64,000 bases of DNA from Symbiodinium natans (GCA_905221605.1 CAJNDS010002721.1:1-64000), one strand, 5' to 3'; positions 1-12,511 are shown, counted from the first letter of the stretch. Translations and numbers: made by a program. Notes: generated by a model from the letters alone, not told the origin.

Positions 1-988
1 TCGGGAACACAGCGACTCCGCCGTTCGCGGGCAGGCTCGCCACCTTGGTCCGTTTTGCTAAGACTCTACGGGGTGGAGGGCCTCCATCACGCAGCAGGAA
101 AGTGACCTTCGCTATGTTCTCAAGCAGGTTAAGCCGATGCAGGAACTCGGTCTCCTAGCACTTGCTGTGGAAATCAAGCCCCCTTCCCAGCCTCTTCAAA
201 ACACAGTCAAGGCCCCCCTCACCCCAACCCTTTCAAAAGAGGTCAAACCCAACCCAGCCCCTTCATAGCATGGTCAAACCCGCCCAAGCCCACCCCAAAC
301 CCACCCGAAAGCTAAGGGCGCCTTCAAAACATGGTCAAACCCATCCCAGCCCCGTCAAAGCATGGTCAAAACCACCCCAAAGCCATCCCACCTTCAAAAC
401 ACGGTCAAACCCACCCCACCCACCCGCACCCCTTCTAAACAGGTCCAACCCACCCCGAGTCCTTTCAAAACACTGTCAAACCCACCCCAGTCCATTCCAA
501 GCATGGTCAAACTCAGCCAAACCCACCCCAAACCCACGCCGAACCCACCCCAAACCCACCCGCTATTCTCAGTCCCTTCAAAACATGGTCAAACCCACTC
601 CAAACCCACGTGCACAACCCTGTCGCTGGGGACGTCGCCCTTCCCCAAAATCTTCTTCTTCATTGGGCGCATGGCAACTTAAAATCCGGGCCTGCAACAC
701 GCTTAAATATCTTTGCTGTTCAAAGCCCAAGCCTGCCAAAAAAACTTTCATTCTGCAATGTCTAGCAAGCGACTCTGCACAACCTCAGAAAACGTTGAGG
801 CCACGTTGGTCAACTCCCCAGAGCTTGAAGCGTGACTCCTATCCACAGATAACACCAACAAAGACCTGCAGCTCAACTGGCGGGCCAGCAGCATTGCCAG
901 GACGAAGCCCAAGTTATGGGGAAGTCGGGCGGCCCCGCTTTCAGGGCCGCGAAACACAAGCAATTCTGGCTTCGCCAGGACGGGCCTC

Positions 989-1886
989 CACAGTTGCAGT
1001 TCTGCCTCACTGCAGCATTACAAAGACGAGCGTGCAGCTGCTTCGGACAAGCCCCCGCACGCTCACCGCGACGCTGCCCAAAGTTACTAGAAAAAGGGCA
1101 GGCGCGATCGGGTTGCTTGCGCCCACAGGCTCAAATTCAAGGGCCAAAAAAACGGGCCGTCTCGCGGCCCCAAAAAAGGGGCCGCGAAATGGACCCAGCT
1201 CCCGCAGTACAATTTGGAACTAGATTGGGGGGTGAAACTGCGACCCCAAAATTGGGGCCGTTTGGCGGCCCCAGTTTTGGGGCCGCGAATTCTTCTATTT
1301 TTGGCGCTTTCCAGACTGCTACACTCAGGCGACTCTGGCCCACAGACAAGCACTCAACGTGGAAAGAGCAATTACTGAGAACCACGACCTCCGCAGGCAG
1401 CTTTCTTGTGGAAGTGATCAACATGAGAGAAACTTGCACAGTTGCAGTTCTGCCTCACTGCAGCATTGCAAAGACGAGCGTGCAGCTGATTCGGACAAGC
1501 CCCCGCACGCTCAGGGCGACGCTGCCCAAAGTTACTAGAAAAAGAGCAGGCGCGATCGGGTTGCTTGCGCCCACAGGCTCAAATTCAAGGGCCAAAAAAA
1601 TGGGCCGTCTCGCGGCCCCAAAAATGGGGCCGCGAAATGGACCCAGCTCCCGCAGTACAATTTGGAACTAGATTGGGGGGGGTGAAACTGCGACCCCAAA
1701 ATTGGGGCCGTTTGGCGGCCCCAGTTTTGGGGCCGCGAATTCTTCTATTTTTGGCGCTTTCCAGACTGCTACACTCAGGCGACTCTGGCCCACAGACAAG
1801 CACTCAACGTGGAAAGAGCAATTACTGAGAACCACGACCTCCGCAGGCAGCTTTCTTGTGGAAGTGATCAACATGAGAGAAACTTG
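989..1886 (+). repeat. internal tandem duplication in array unit 1
   Basis: Bases 989-1436 (448) are repeated at 1437-1886 (450; two extra G in a G-run). Both copies start at the pentamer CACAG, and CACAG also follows the second copy at 1887-1891, so the duplication lies between short direct repeats. No other unit carries it. It accounts for the 2.23 kb length of unit 1. Confidence 0.9.
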
Positions 1887-4800
1887 CACAGGGGAGGCCC
1901 ACACACCCGAAGCCAGAATTGCCTGGATTTTCCGACCCCAGATTTGGAGGTCACAGAATCACAGCTGCAAGCCTCACGCGCACACGGCCTTCTGCTTCTA
2001 CTATCTGATACACTTCCAGCTAATAGTCACGTGCTCTTCCCGCAACTCTACCCCTGCCCACTAACGCGGCGTCGCTAATCAAGATTAGAGGGGCACCTAC
2101 TACTGTAGCTCTGGCGGAGTCGGCGTGACAAGCCTCGGCGGAGTCGGCGGAGTCCTCGCAAATTGCAATTAACCAATAGAGTGCCGTGGAGTCCTAGGTT
2201 TCCCGGAATAACAACACAATGTTTTTTAATTCGGGAACACAACGACTCCGCCGTTCGCGGGCAGCTCGCCACCTTGGTCCGTTTTGTTAAGACTCTACGG
2301 GGGCGGAGGGCCTCCACCATGCAGCAGGAAAGTGACCTTCGCTATGTTCTCAAGCAAGTTAAGCCGAGGCAGGAACTCGGTCTCCTAGCACTTGCTGTGG
2401 AAATCAAGCCCCCTTCCCAGCCTCTTCCAAACACAGTCAACCCCCCCTCACCCCAACCCTTTCAAAAGAGGTCACACCCAACCCAGCCCCTTCATAGCAT
2501 GGTCAAACCCGCCCAAGCCCACCCCAAGCCCACCCGGAAGCTACCCTCATCCCAGCCCCGTCAAAGCATGGTCAAAACCACCCCAAAGCCATCCCACCTT
2601 CAAAACACGGTCAAACCCACCCCCACCCACCCGCACCCCTTCTAAACAGGCCCAACCCACCCCGAGTCCATTCAAAACATGGCCAAACCCACCCCAGTCC
2701 ATTCAAAGCATGGTCAAACCCAGCCAAACCCACCCCAAACCCACGCTGAACCCACCCCAAACCCACCCGCTATTCTCAGTCCCTTCAAAACATGGTCAAA
2801 CCCACTCCAAACCCACGTGCACAACCCTGTCGCTGGGGACGTCGCCCGTCCCCAAAATCTTCTTCTTCATTGGGCGCATGGCAACTTAAAATCCGGGCCT
2901 GCAACACGCTTAAATATCTTTGCTGTTCAAAGCCCAAGCCTGCCAAAAAACTTTCATTCTGCAATGTCTAGCAAACGACTCTGCACAACCGCAGAAAACG
3001 TTGAGGCCACATTGGTCAACTCCCCAGAGCTTGAAGCGTGACTCCTATCCACAGAAAACACCAACAAAGACCTGCAGCTCAACTGGCGGGCCAGCAGCAT
3101 TGCAAGGACGAAGCCCAAGTTATGGGGAAGTCGGGCGGCCCCGCTTTCAGGGCCGCAAAACACAAGCAATTCTGGCTTCGCCAGGACGGGCCTCCACAGT
3201 TGCAGTTCTGCCTCACTGCAGCATTACAAAGACGAGCGTGCAGCTGCTTCGGACAAGCCCCCGCACGCTCACCGCGACGCTGCCCAAAGTTACTAGAAAA
3301 GGGCAGGCGCGATCGGGTTGCTTGCGCCCACAGGCTCAAATTCAAGGGCCAAAAAAACGGGCCGTCTCGCGGCCCCAAAAATGGGGCCGCGAAATGGACC
3401 CAGCTCCCGCAGTACAATTTGGAACTAGATTGGGGGGTGAAACTGCGACCCCAAAATTGGGGCCGTTTGGCGGCCCCAGTTTTGGGGCCGCGAATTCTTC
3501 TATTTTTGGCGCTTTCCAGACTGCTACACTCAGGCGACTCTGGCCCACAGACAAGCACTCAACGTGGAAAGAGCAATTACTGAGAACCACGACCTCCGCA
3601 GGCAGCTTTCTTGTGGAAGTGATCAACATGAGAGAAACTTGCACAGGGGAGGCCCACACACCCGAAGCCAGAATTGCCTAGATTTTTCGACCCCAGATTT
3701 GGAGGTCACAGAATCACAGCTGCAAGCCTCACGCGCACACGGCCTTCTGCTTCTACTATATACACTTCCAGCTAATCGTCACGTGCTCTTCCCGCAACTC
3801 TACCCCTGCCCACTTACGCGGCGTCGCTAATCAAGATTAGAGGGGCACCAACTGTAAGCCTGGCGTAAGTCGGCGTGACAAGCCTCGCGGAGTCGGCGGA
3901 GTCCTCGCAAATGCAATTAACAAGTAGAGTGCCGTGGAAGTCCTAGGGTTTCCCGAATAACCAAACAATGTTTTTTAAGGCGGGAACACAACGACTCTCC
4001 GTTTCGCGTGCAGCTCGCCACCTTGGCCTTTTTGTTAAGACCTACGGGGGGAGTGCCTCCACCACCAGCAGGCGAGGGAGCAATAGTGTGTCAGCCGTTC
4101 GCCTAGGTCTTACTCATTTCAGCTAGGTCATGGAACTCGGTCTCTAGCACTCTGCTGTAAATCAAGCCCCCCTTTCCACCTCTTCACAACCAGTCAACCC
4201 CCCTCACCCCACCCGGTTCAAAGAGGTCACACCCAACCCAGCCCCCCTTCATACTGGTCAAACCCGCCCAACCCAAACCCATACCCCCACACCTGCAAGC
4301 TACCCCTAGCACCTTCAAACATGTCCACACCTCATCCCAGCCCCGTCAAAGCATGCTCAAAACCACCCCAAAGCCATCCCACCTTCAAAACACGGTCAAA
4401 CCCACCCCCACCCACCCGCACCCCTTCTAGACAGGCCCAACCCACCCCGAGTCCATTCAAAACATGGCCAAACCCACCCCAGTCCATTCAAAGCATGGTC
4501 AAACCCAGCCAAACCCACCCCAAACCCACGCTGAACCCACCCCAAACCCACCCGCTATTCTCAGTCCCTTCAAAACATGGTCAAACCCACTCCAAAACCA
4601 CGTGCACAACCCTGTCGCTGGGGACGTCGCCCGTCCCCAAAATCTTCTTCTTCGTTGGGCGCATGGCAACTTAAAATCCGGGCCTGCAACACGCTTAAAT
4701 ATCTTTGCTGTTCAAAGCCCAAGCCTGCCAAAAAAACTTTCATTCTGCAATGTCTAGCAAACGACTCTGCACAACCGCAGAAAACGTTGAGGCCACGTTG

Positions 4801-6932
4801 GTCAACTCCCCAGAGCTTGAAGCGTGACTCCTATCCACAGAAAACACCAACAAAGACCTGCAGCTCAACTGGCGGGCCAGCAGCATTGCCAGGACGAAGC
4901 CCAAGTTATGGGGAAGTCGGGCGGCCCCGCTTTCAGGGCCGCAAAACACAAGCAATTCTGGCTTCGCCAGGACGGGCCTCCACAGTTGCAGTTCTGCCTC
5001 ACTGCAGCATTACAAAGACGAGCGTGCAGCTGCTTCGGACAAGCCCCCGCACGCTCACCGCGACGCTGCCCAAAGTTACTAGAAAAAGGGCAGGCGCGAT
5101 CGGGTTGCTTGCGCCCACAGGCTCAAATTCAAGGGCCAAAAAAACGGGCCGTCTCGCGGCCCCAAAAATGGGGCCGCGAAATGGACCCAGCTCCCGCAGT
5201 ACAATTTGGAACTAGATTGGGGGGTGAAACTGCGACCCCAAAATTGGGGCCGTTTGGCGGCCCCAGTTTTGGGGCCGCGAATTCTTCTATTTTTGGCGCT
5301 TTCCAGACTGCTACACTCAGGCGACTCTGGCCCACAGACAAGCACTCAACGTGGAAAGAGCAATTACTGAGAACCACGACCTCCGCAGGCAGCTTTCTTG
5401 TGGAAGTGATCAACATGAGAGAAACTTGCACAGGGGAGGCCCACACACCCGAAGCCAGAATTGCCTAGATTTTCCGACCCCAGATTTGGAGGTCACAGAA
5501 TCACAGCTGCAAGCCTCACGCGCACACGGCCTTCTGCTTCTACTATCTGATACACTTCCAGCTAATAGTCACGTGCTCTTCCCGCAACTCTACCCCTGCC
5601 CACTTACGCGGCGTCGCTAATCAAGATTAGAGGGGCACCTACTTCTGTAGCTCTGGCGGAGTCGGCGTGACAAGCCTCGGCAGAGTCGGCGGAGTCCTCG
5701 CAAATTGCAATTTACCAATAGAGTGCCGTGGAGTCCTAGGCTTCCCGGAATAACATAACAATGTTTTTTTATTTCGGGAACACAACGACTCCGCCGTTCG
5801 CGGGCAGCTCGCCTTGGTCCGTTTTGCTAAGACTCTACGGGGGTGGAGGGCCTCCACCACGCAGCAGGAAAGTGACCTTCGCTATGTTCTCAAGCAGGTT
5901 AAGCCGAGGCAGGAACTCGGTCTCCTAGCACTTGCTGTGGAAATCAAGCCCCCTTCCCAGCCTCTTCAAAACACAGTCAACCCCCCCTCACCCCAACCCT
6001 TTCAAAAGAGGTCACACCCAACCCAGCCCCTTCATAGCATGGTCAAACCCGCCCAAGCCCACCCCAAGCCCACCCGGAAGCTACCCTCAGCGCCTTCAAA
6101 ACATGGTCAAACCCATCCCAGCCCCGTCAAAGCATGGTCAAAACCACCCCAAAGCCATCCCACCTTCAAAACACCGTCAAACCCACCCCACCCACCCGCA
6201 CCCCTTCTAAACAGGCCCAACCCACCCCGAGTCCACAAAACACGGTCAAACCCACCCCAGTCCATTCAAAGCATGGTCAAACCCAGCCAAACCCACCCCA
6301 AACCCACGCTGAACCCACCCCAAACCCACCCGCTATTCTCAGTCCCTTCAAAACATGGTCAAACCCACTCCACAAACCCACGTGCACAACCCTGTCGCTG
6401 GGGACGTCGCCCGTCCCCAAAATCTTCTTCTTCGTTGGGCGCATGGCAACTTAAAATCCGGGCCTGCAACACGCTTAAATATCTTTGCTGTTCAAAGCCC
6501 AAGCCTGCCAAAAAACTTTCATTCTGCAATGTCTAGCAAACGACTCTGCACAACCGCAGAAAACGTTGAGGCCACGTTGGTCAACTCCCCAGAGCTTGAA
6601 GCGTGACTCCTATCCACAGAAAACACCAACAAAGACCTGCAGCTCAACTGGCGGGCCAGCAGCATTGCCAGGACGAAGCCCAAGTTATGGGGAAGTCGGG
6701 CGGCCCCGCTTTCAGGGCCGCAAAACACAAGCAATTCTGGCTTCGCCAGGACGGGCCTCCACAGTTGCAGTTCTGCCTCACTGCAGCATTACAAAGACGA
6801 GCGTGCAGCTGCTTCGGACAAGCCCCCGCACGCTCACCGCGACGCTGCCCAAAGTTACTAGAAAAAGGGCAGGCGCGATCGGGTTGCTTGCGCCCACAGG
6901 CTCAAATTCAAGGGCCAAAAAAACGGGCCGTC

Positions 6933-7060
6933 TCGCGGCCCCAAAAATGGGGCCGCGAAATGGACCCAGCTCCCGCAGTACAATTTGGAACTAGATTGGG
7001 GGGTGAAACTGCGACCCCAAAATTGGGGCCGTTTGGCGGCCCCAGTTTTGGGGCCGCGAA
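6933..7060. repeat. GGCCCC palindrome cluster between array blocks 2 and 3, representative copy
   Basis: Three near-perfect inverted repeats lie close together. The first is 6933-6958 (TCGCGGCCCC, a 6-base spacer, then its reverse complement). Two more built from GGCCCCAAAATTGGGGCC-like sequence lie at about 7015-7060. They are present in every unit that extends this far. Strong hairpins in RNA or single-stranded DNA are expected. The position between two coding blocks suggests intron sequence. Confidence 0.7.
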
Positions 7061-7543
7061 TTCTTCTATTTTTGGCGCTTTCCAGACTGCTACACTCAGG
7101 CGACTCTGGCCCACAGACAAGCACTCAACGTGGAAAGAGCAATTACTGAGAACCACGACCTCCGCAGGCAGCTTTCTTGTGGAAGTGATCAACATGAGAG
7201 AAACTTGCACAGGGGAGGCCCACACACCCGAAGCCAGAATTGCCTAGATTTTTCGACCCCAGATTTGGAGGTCACAGAATCACAGCTGCAAGCCTCACGC
7301 GCACACGGCCTTCTGCTTCTACTATATACACTTCCAGCTAATCGTCACGTGCTCTTCCCGCAACTCTACCCCTGCCCACTTACGCGGCGTCGCTAATCAA
7401 GATTAGAGGGGCACCAACTGTAGCTCTGGCGGAGTCGGCGTGACAAGCCTCGGCGGAGTCGGCGGAGTCCTCGCAAATTGCAATTAACCAATAGAGTGCC
7501 GTGGAGTCCTAGGTTTCCCGGAATAACAAAACAATGTTTTTTA

Positions 7544-7723
7544 ATTCGGGAACACAACGACTCCGCCGTTCGCGGGCAGCTCGCCACCTTGGTCCGTTTT
7601 GTTAAGACTCTACGGGGGTGGAGGGCCTCCACCACGCAGCAGGAAAGTGACCTTCGCTATGTTCTTAAGCAGGTTAAGCCGAGGCAGGAACTCGGTCTCC
7701 TAGCACTTGCTGTGGAAATCAAG
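7544..7723 (+). pseudogene. array coding block 1 (coiled-coil-like), representative copy
   Basis: The + frame starting at 7547 reads REHNDSAVRGQLATLVRF and continues through QQESDLRYVLKQVK to the start of the minisatellite, a charged helix-rich pattern typical of coding sequence. Homologous blocks open every array unit (for example 2231, 5774, 9323, 11075). The frame stays open upstream to about 7478. A GT follows at the GTGGAAATC segment, but no donor can be fixed. No protein family is recognised. It may be an exon of a tandem gene or a remnant of one. Confidence 0.5.
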
Positions 7724-8230
7724 CCCCCTTCCCAGCCTCTTCAAAACACAGTCAACCCCCCCTCACCCCAACCCTTTCAAAAGAGGTCACACCCAACCCA
7801 GCCCCTTCATAGCATGGTCAAACCCGCCCAAGCCCACCCCAAGCCCACCCGGAAGCTACCCTCAGCGCCTTCAAAACATGGTCAAACCCATCCCAGCCCC
7901 GTCAAAGCATGGTCAAAACCACCCCAAAGCCATCCCACCTTCAAAACACCGTCAAACCCACCCCACCCACCCGCACCCCTTCTAAACAGGCCCAACCCAC
8001 CCCGAGTCCACAAAACACGGTCAAACCCACCCCAGTCCATTCAAAGCATGGTCAAACCCAGCCAAACCCACCCCAAACCCACGCTGAACCCACCCCAAAC
8101 CCACCCGCTATTCTCAGTCCCTTCAAAACATGGTCAAACCCACTCCACAAACCCACGTGCACAACCCTGTCGCTGGGGACGTCGCCCGTCCCCAAAATCT
8201 TCTTCTTCGTTGGGCGCATGGCAACTTAAA
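7724..8230 (+). repeat. AAACCCA-rich minisatellite inside the array unit, representative copy
   Basis: About 500 bases are built from degenerate repeats of CAAACCCACCCCA with TTCAAAACATGGT spacers, strongly C-rich on the + strand. The equivalent segment occurs in every unit and differs in copy number of the short motif, which explains most unit-length differences. Proline-rich ORFs are open here in several frames, as expected of a stop-poor repeat, and are not taken as genes. Confidence 0.8.
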
Positions 8231-8303
8231 ATCCGGGCCTGCAACACGCTTAAATATCTTTGCTGTTCAAAGCCCAAGCCTGCCAAAAAACTTTCATTCT
8301 GCA

Positions 8304-8636
8304 ATGTCTAGCAAACGACTCTGCACAACCGCAGAAAACGTTGAGGCCACGTTGGTCAACTCCCCAGAGCTTGAAGCGTGACTCCTATCCACAGAAAACA
8401 CCAACAAAGACCTGCAGCTCAACTGGCGGGCCAGCAGCATTGCCAGGACGAAGCCCAAGTTATGGGGAAGTCGGGCGGCCCCGCTTTCAGGGCCGCAAAA
8501 CACAAGCAATTCTGGCTTCGCCAGGACGGGCCTCCACAGTTGCAGTTCTGCCTCACTGCAGCATTACAAAGACGAGCGTGCAGCTGCTTCGGACAAGCCC
8601 CCGCACGCTCAGCGCGACGCTGCCCAAAGTTACTAG
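8304..8636 (+). pseudogene. array coding block 2 with a fixed in-frame TGA, representative copy
   Basis: From the ATG at 8304 the frame reads MSSKRLCTTAENVEATLVNS, then TGA at 8379-8381, then continues in the same frame with ENTNKDLQLNWRASSIAR and later LQHYKDERAAASDKPPHAHR up to a TAG at 8634-8636. Both sides look like one coiled-coil protein. The TGA is present in every complete copy of the array, so it predates amplification. A 17-base GT..AG segment (8379 falls inside it) could also be read as an intron remnant that shifts frame. No known family is recognised. Confidence 0.45.
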
Positions 8637-8861
8637 AAAAAGGGCAGGCGCGATCGGGTTGCTTGCGCCCACAGGCTCAAATTCAAGGGCCAAAAAAACG
8701 GGCCGTCTCGCGGCCCCAAAAATGGGGCCGCGAAATGGACCCAGCTCCCGCAGTACAATTTGGAACTAGATTGGGGGGGGTGAAACTGCGACCCCAAAAT
8801 TGGGGCCGTTTGGCGGCCCCAGTTTTGGGGCCGCGAATTCTTCTATTTTTGGCGCTTTCCA

Positions 8862-9173
8862 GACTGCTACACTCAGGCGACTCTGGCCCACAGACAAGCA
8901 CTCAACGTGGAAAGAGCAATTACTGAGAACCACGACCTCCGCAGGCAGCTTTCTTGTGGAAGTGATCAACATGAGAGAAACTTGCACAGGGGAGGCCCAC
9001 ACACACGAAGCCAGAATTGCCTAGATTTTTCGACCCCAGATTTGGAGGTCACAGAATCACAGCTGCAAGCCTCACGCGCACACGGCCTTCTGCTTCTACT
9101 ATATACACTTCCAGCTAATCGTCACGTGCTCTTCCCGCAACTCTACCCCTGCCCACTTACGCGGCGTCGCTAA
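8862..9173 (+). pseudogene. array coding block 3 (coiled-coil-like), representative copy
   Basis: The frame containing VERAITENHDLRRQL and LEVTESQLQASRAHG runs open from about 8862 to a TAA at 9171-9173. It follows a possible acceptor (TTTCCAG) just after the palindromic spacer. The same block is in every unit; unit 1 carries its first part twice because of its internal duplication. The heptad-like charge pattern matches blocks 1 and 2, so the three blocks could be successive exons. Minus-strand ORFs over this region are shadows of a low-stop sequence. Confidence 0.45.
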
Positions 9174-12100
9174 TCAAGATTAGAGGGGCACCAACTGTAG
9201 CTCTGGCGGAGTCGGCGTGACAAGCCTCGGCGGAGTCGGCGGAGTCCTCGCAAATTGCAATTAACCAATAGAGTGCCGTGGAGTCCTAGGTTTCCCGGAA
9301 TAACAAAACAATGTCTTTTAATTCGGGAACACAACGACTCCGCCGTTCGCGGGCAGCTCGCCACCTTGGTCCGTTTTGTTAAGACTCTACGGGGGTGGAG
9401 GGCCTCCACCACGCAGCAGGAAAGTGACCTTCGCTATGTTCTTAAGCAGGTTAAGCCGAGGCAGGAACTCGGTCTCCTAGCACTTGCTGTGGAAATCAAG
9501 CCCCCTTCCCAGCCTCTTCAAAACACAGTCAACCCCCCCTCACCCCAACCCTTTCAAAAGAGGTCACACCCAACCCAGCCCCTTCATAGCATGGTCAAAC
9601 CCGCCCAAGCCCACCCCAAGCCCACCCGGAAGCTACCCTCATCCCAGCCCCGTCAAAGCATGGTCAAAACCACCCCAAAGCCATCCCACCTTCAAAACAC
9701 GGTCAAACCCACCCCCACCCACCCGCACCCCTTCTAGACAGGCCCAACCCACCCCGAGTCCATTCAAAACATGGCCAAACCCACCCCAGTCCATTCAAAG
9801 CATGGTCAAACCCAGCCAAACCCACCCCAAACCCACGCTGAACCCACCCCAAACCCACCCGCTATTCTCAGTCCCTTCAAAACATGGTCAAACCCACTCC
9901 ACAAACCCACGTGCACAACCCTGTCGCTGGGGACGTCGCCCGTCCCCAAAATCTTCTTCTTCGTTGGGCGCATGGCAACTTAAAATCCGGGCCTGCAACA
10001 CGCTTAAATATCTTTGCTGTTCAAAGCCCAAGCCTGCCAAAAAACTTTCATTCTGCAATGTCTAGCAAACGACTCTGCACAACCGCAGAAAACGTTGAGG
10101 CCACGTTGGTCAACTCCCCAGAGCTTGAAGCGTGACTCCTATCCACAGAAAACACCAACAAAGACCTGCAGCTCAACTGGCGGGCCAGCAGCATTGCCAG
10201 GACGAAGCCCAAGTTATGGGGAAGTCGGGCGGCCCCGCTTTCAGGGCCGCAAAACACAAGCAATTCTGGCTTCGCCAGGACGGGCCTCCACAGTTGCAGT
10301 TCTGCCTCACTGCAGCATTACAAAGACGAGCGTGCAGCTGCTTCGGACAAGCCCCCGCACGCTCACCGCGACGCTGCCCAAAGTTACTAGAAAAAGGGCA
10401 GGCGCGATCGGGTTGCTTGCGCCCACAGGCTCAAATTCAAGGGCCAAAAAAACGGGCCGTCTCGCGGCCCCAAAAATGGGGCCGCGAAATGGACCCAGCT
10501 CCCGCAGTACAATTTGGAACTAGATTGGGGGGTGAAACTGCGACCCCAAAATTGGGGCCGTTTGGCGGCCCCAGTTTTGGGGCCGCGAATTCTTCTATTT
10601 TTGGCGCTTTCCAGACTGCTACACTCAGGCGACTCTGGCCCACAGACAAGCACTCAACGTGGAAAGAGCAATTACTGAGAACCACGACCTCCGCAGGCAG
10701 CTTTCTTGTGGAAGTGATCAACATGAGAGAAACTTGCACAGGGGAGGCCCACACACCCGAAGCCAGAATTGCCTAGATTTTTCGACCCCAGATTTGGAGG
10801 TCACAGAATCACAGCTGCAAGCCTCACGCGCACACGGCCTTCTGCTTCTACTATATACACTTCCAGCTAATCGTCACGTGCTCTTCCCGCAACTCTACCC
10901 CTGCCCACTTACGCGGCGTCGCTAATCAAGATTAGAGGGGCACCAACTGTAGCTCTGGCGGAGTCGGCGTGACAAGCCTCGGCGGAGTCGGCGGAGTCCT
11001 CGCAAATTGCAATTAACCAATAGAGTGCCGTGGAGTCCTAGGTTTCCCGGAATAACAAAACAATGTTTTTTAATTCGGGAACACAACGACTCCGCCGTTC
11101 GCGGGCAGCTCGCCACCTTGGTCCGTTTTGTTAAGACTCTACGGGGGTGGAGGGCCTCCACCACGCAGCAGGAAAGTGACCTTCGCTATGTTCTTAAGCA
11201 GGTTAAGCCGAGGCAGGAACTCGGTCTCCTAGCACTTGCTGTGGAAATCAAGCCCCCTTCCCAGCCTCTTCAAAACACAGTCAACCCCCCTCACCCCAAC
11301 CCTTTCAAAAGAGGTCACACCCAACCCAGCCCCTTCATAGCATGGTCAAACCCGCCCAAGCCCACCCCAAGCCCACCCGGAAGCTACCCTCAGCGCCTTC
11401 AAAACATGGTCAAACCCATCCCAGCCCCGTCAAAGCATGGTCAAAACCACCCCAAAGCCATCCCACCTTCAAAACACCGTCAAACCCACCCCACCCACCC
11501 GCACCCCTTCTAAACAGGCCCAACCCACCCCGAGTCCACAAAACACGGTCAAACCCACCCCAGTCCATTCAAAGCATGGTCAAACCCAGCCAAACCCACC
11601 CCAAACCCACGCTGAACCCACCCCAAACCCACCCGCTATTCTCAGTCCCTTCAAAACATGGTCAAACCCACTCCACAAACCCACGTGCACAACCCTGTCG
11701 CTGGGGACGTCGCCCGATCTTCTTCTTCGTTGGGCGCATGGCAACTTAAAATCCGGGCCTGCAACACGCTCAAATATCTTTGCTGTTCAAAGCCCAAGCC
11801 TGCCAAAAAACTTTCATTCTGCAATGTCTAGCAAACGACTCTGCACAACCGCAGAAAACGTTGAGGCCACGTTGGTCAACTCCCCAGAGCTTGAAGCGTG
11901 ACTCCTATCCACAGAAAACACCAACAAAGACCTGCAGCTCAACTGGCGGGCCAGCAGCATTGCCAGGACGAAGCCCAAGTTATGGGGAAGTCGGGCGGCC
12001 CCGCTTTCAGGGCCGCAAAACATAAGCAATTCTGGCTTCGCCAGGACGGGCCTCCACAGATGGACAATGACAGTCCATGTACCTTGCCAACCCGATTTTC

Positions 12101-12262
12101 TGCTCAACGAAGACTTAGGACTCTTCAAAGTCTAGCACGAGGTGTGCTGAGAATCTTCTTCCAGAGACTGGAGCCATGGTGACTGGTCTGACGTGCTGAC
12201 TTTGCTCCGTCCTCGAGAGATCACCGCAAGGCGACCGCATACGCAAGCCGCCCTTTCGAGCT

Positions 12263-12502
12263 TTGAAGGATGGCTTTCTATGTGGGCTGACGTCCTTGGT
12301 TGCGAGGTCATTTTTGGCTCCGCAAGAAAATCTTCGGTGCCTAGCCTGCAACCCTCCCGCACGTATTGCCGGCTTGCCAATCGGCCTTCTAGGTGAGCGC
12401 AAGGATTCCAAGGACCTTCCACGTCTTCCAGCCTGGCATCTACTCAGCCTTTGTGCAGTGCCCTATACCGCCGGTACTCGTAGCATGATCTTGTTGTACT
12501 GA
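12263..12502 (+). CDS. possible exon, unknown protein
   Basis: An 80-codon open frame just right of the array includes LAPQENLRCLACNPPARIAG and ends at 12502. An overlapping + frame (12193-12396) and two minus-strand frames are also open, so strand and frame are uncertain. No family is recognised. Confidence 0.25.
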   Translation: MKDGFLCGLTSLVARSFLAPQENLRCLACNPPARIAGLPIGLLGERKDSKDLPRLPAWHLLSLCAVPYTAGTRSMILLY

Positions 12503-12511
12503 CTCATATGA

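Larger units (their letters stand above)
1..12059 (+). repeat. macrosatellite array, ~1.77 kb unit, six full copies plus a truncated seventh
   Basis: The same sequence recurs head to tail with unit starts at 1, 2231, 3980, 5774, 7546, 9323 and 11075. Unit lengths are 2230, 1749, 1794, 1772, 1777 and 1752 bases; the last unit stops at 12059. Unit 1 is longer because of an internal duplication. Each unit has, in order, a coiled-coil-like coding block, an AAACCCA-rich minisatellite, a second coding block, a palindrome-rich spacer and a third coding block. Units 4 to 7 are nearly identical; the start of unit 3 is full of small indels. The left edge of the array lies outside the window. It may be a tandem gene array, repeated exons of one large gene, or a satellite grown from a dead gene. 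Confidence 0.95.

Noticed and set aside
1-12059. Dozens of 70-250 codon ORFs on both strands of the array
   Set aside because: The unit is poor in stop codons, so frames are open everywhere. Only three + strand blocks have coherent protein-like sequence; proline-rich (KPTPNPP) and minus-strand frames are shadows.
1-12059. Possible CRISPR-like direct repeats
   Set aside because: Units are 1.77 kb and head to tail with no short spacers, and the DNA is eukaryotic.
12300-12325. CATTTTTGGCTCCGCAAG resembling the dinoflagellate spliced leader
   Set aside because: It differs by insertions from the conserved leader end, lacks the rest of the leader and has no following open frame with a start. Probably chance.
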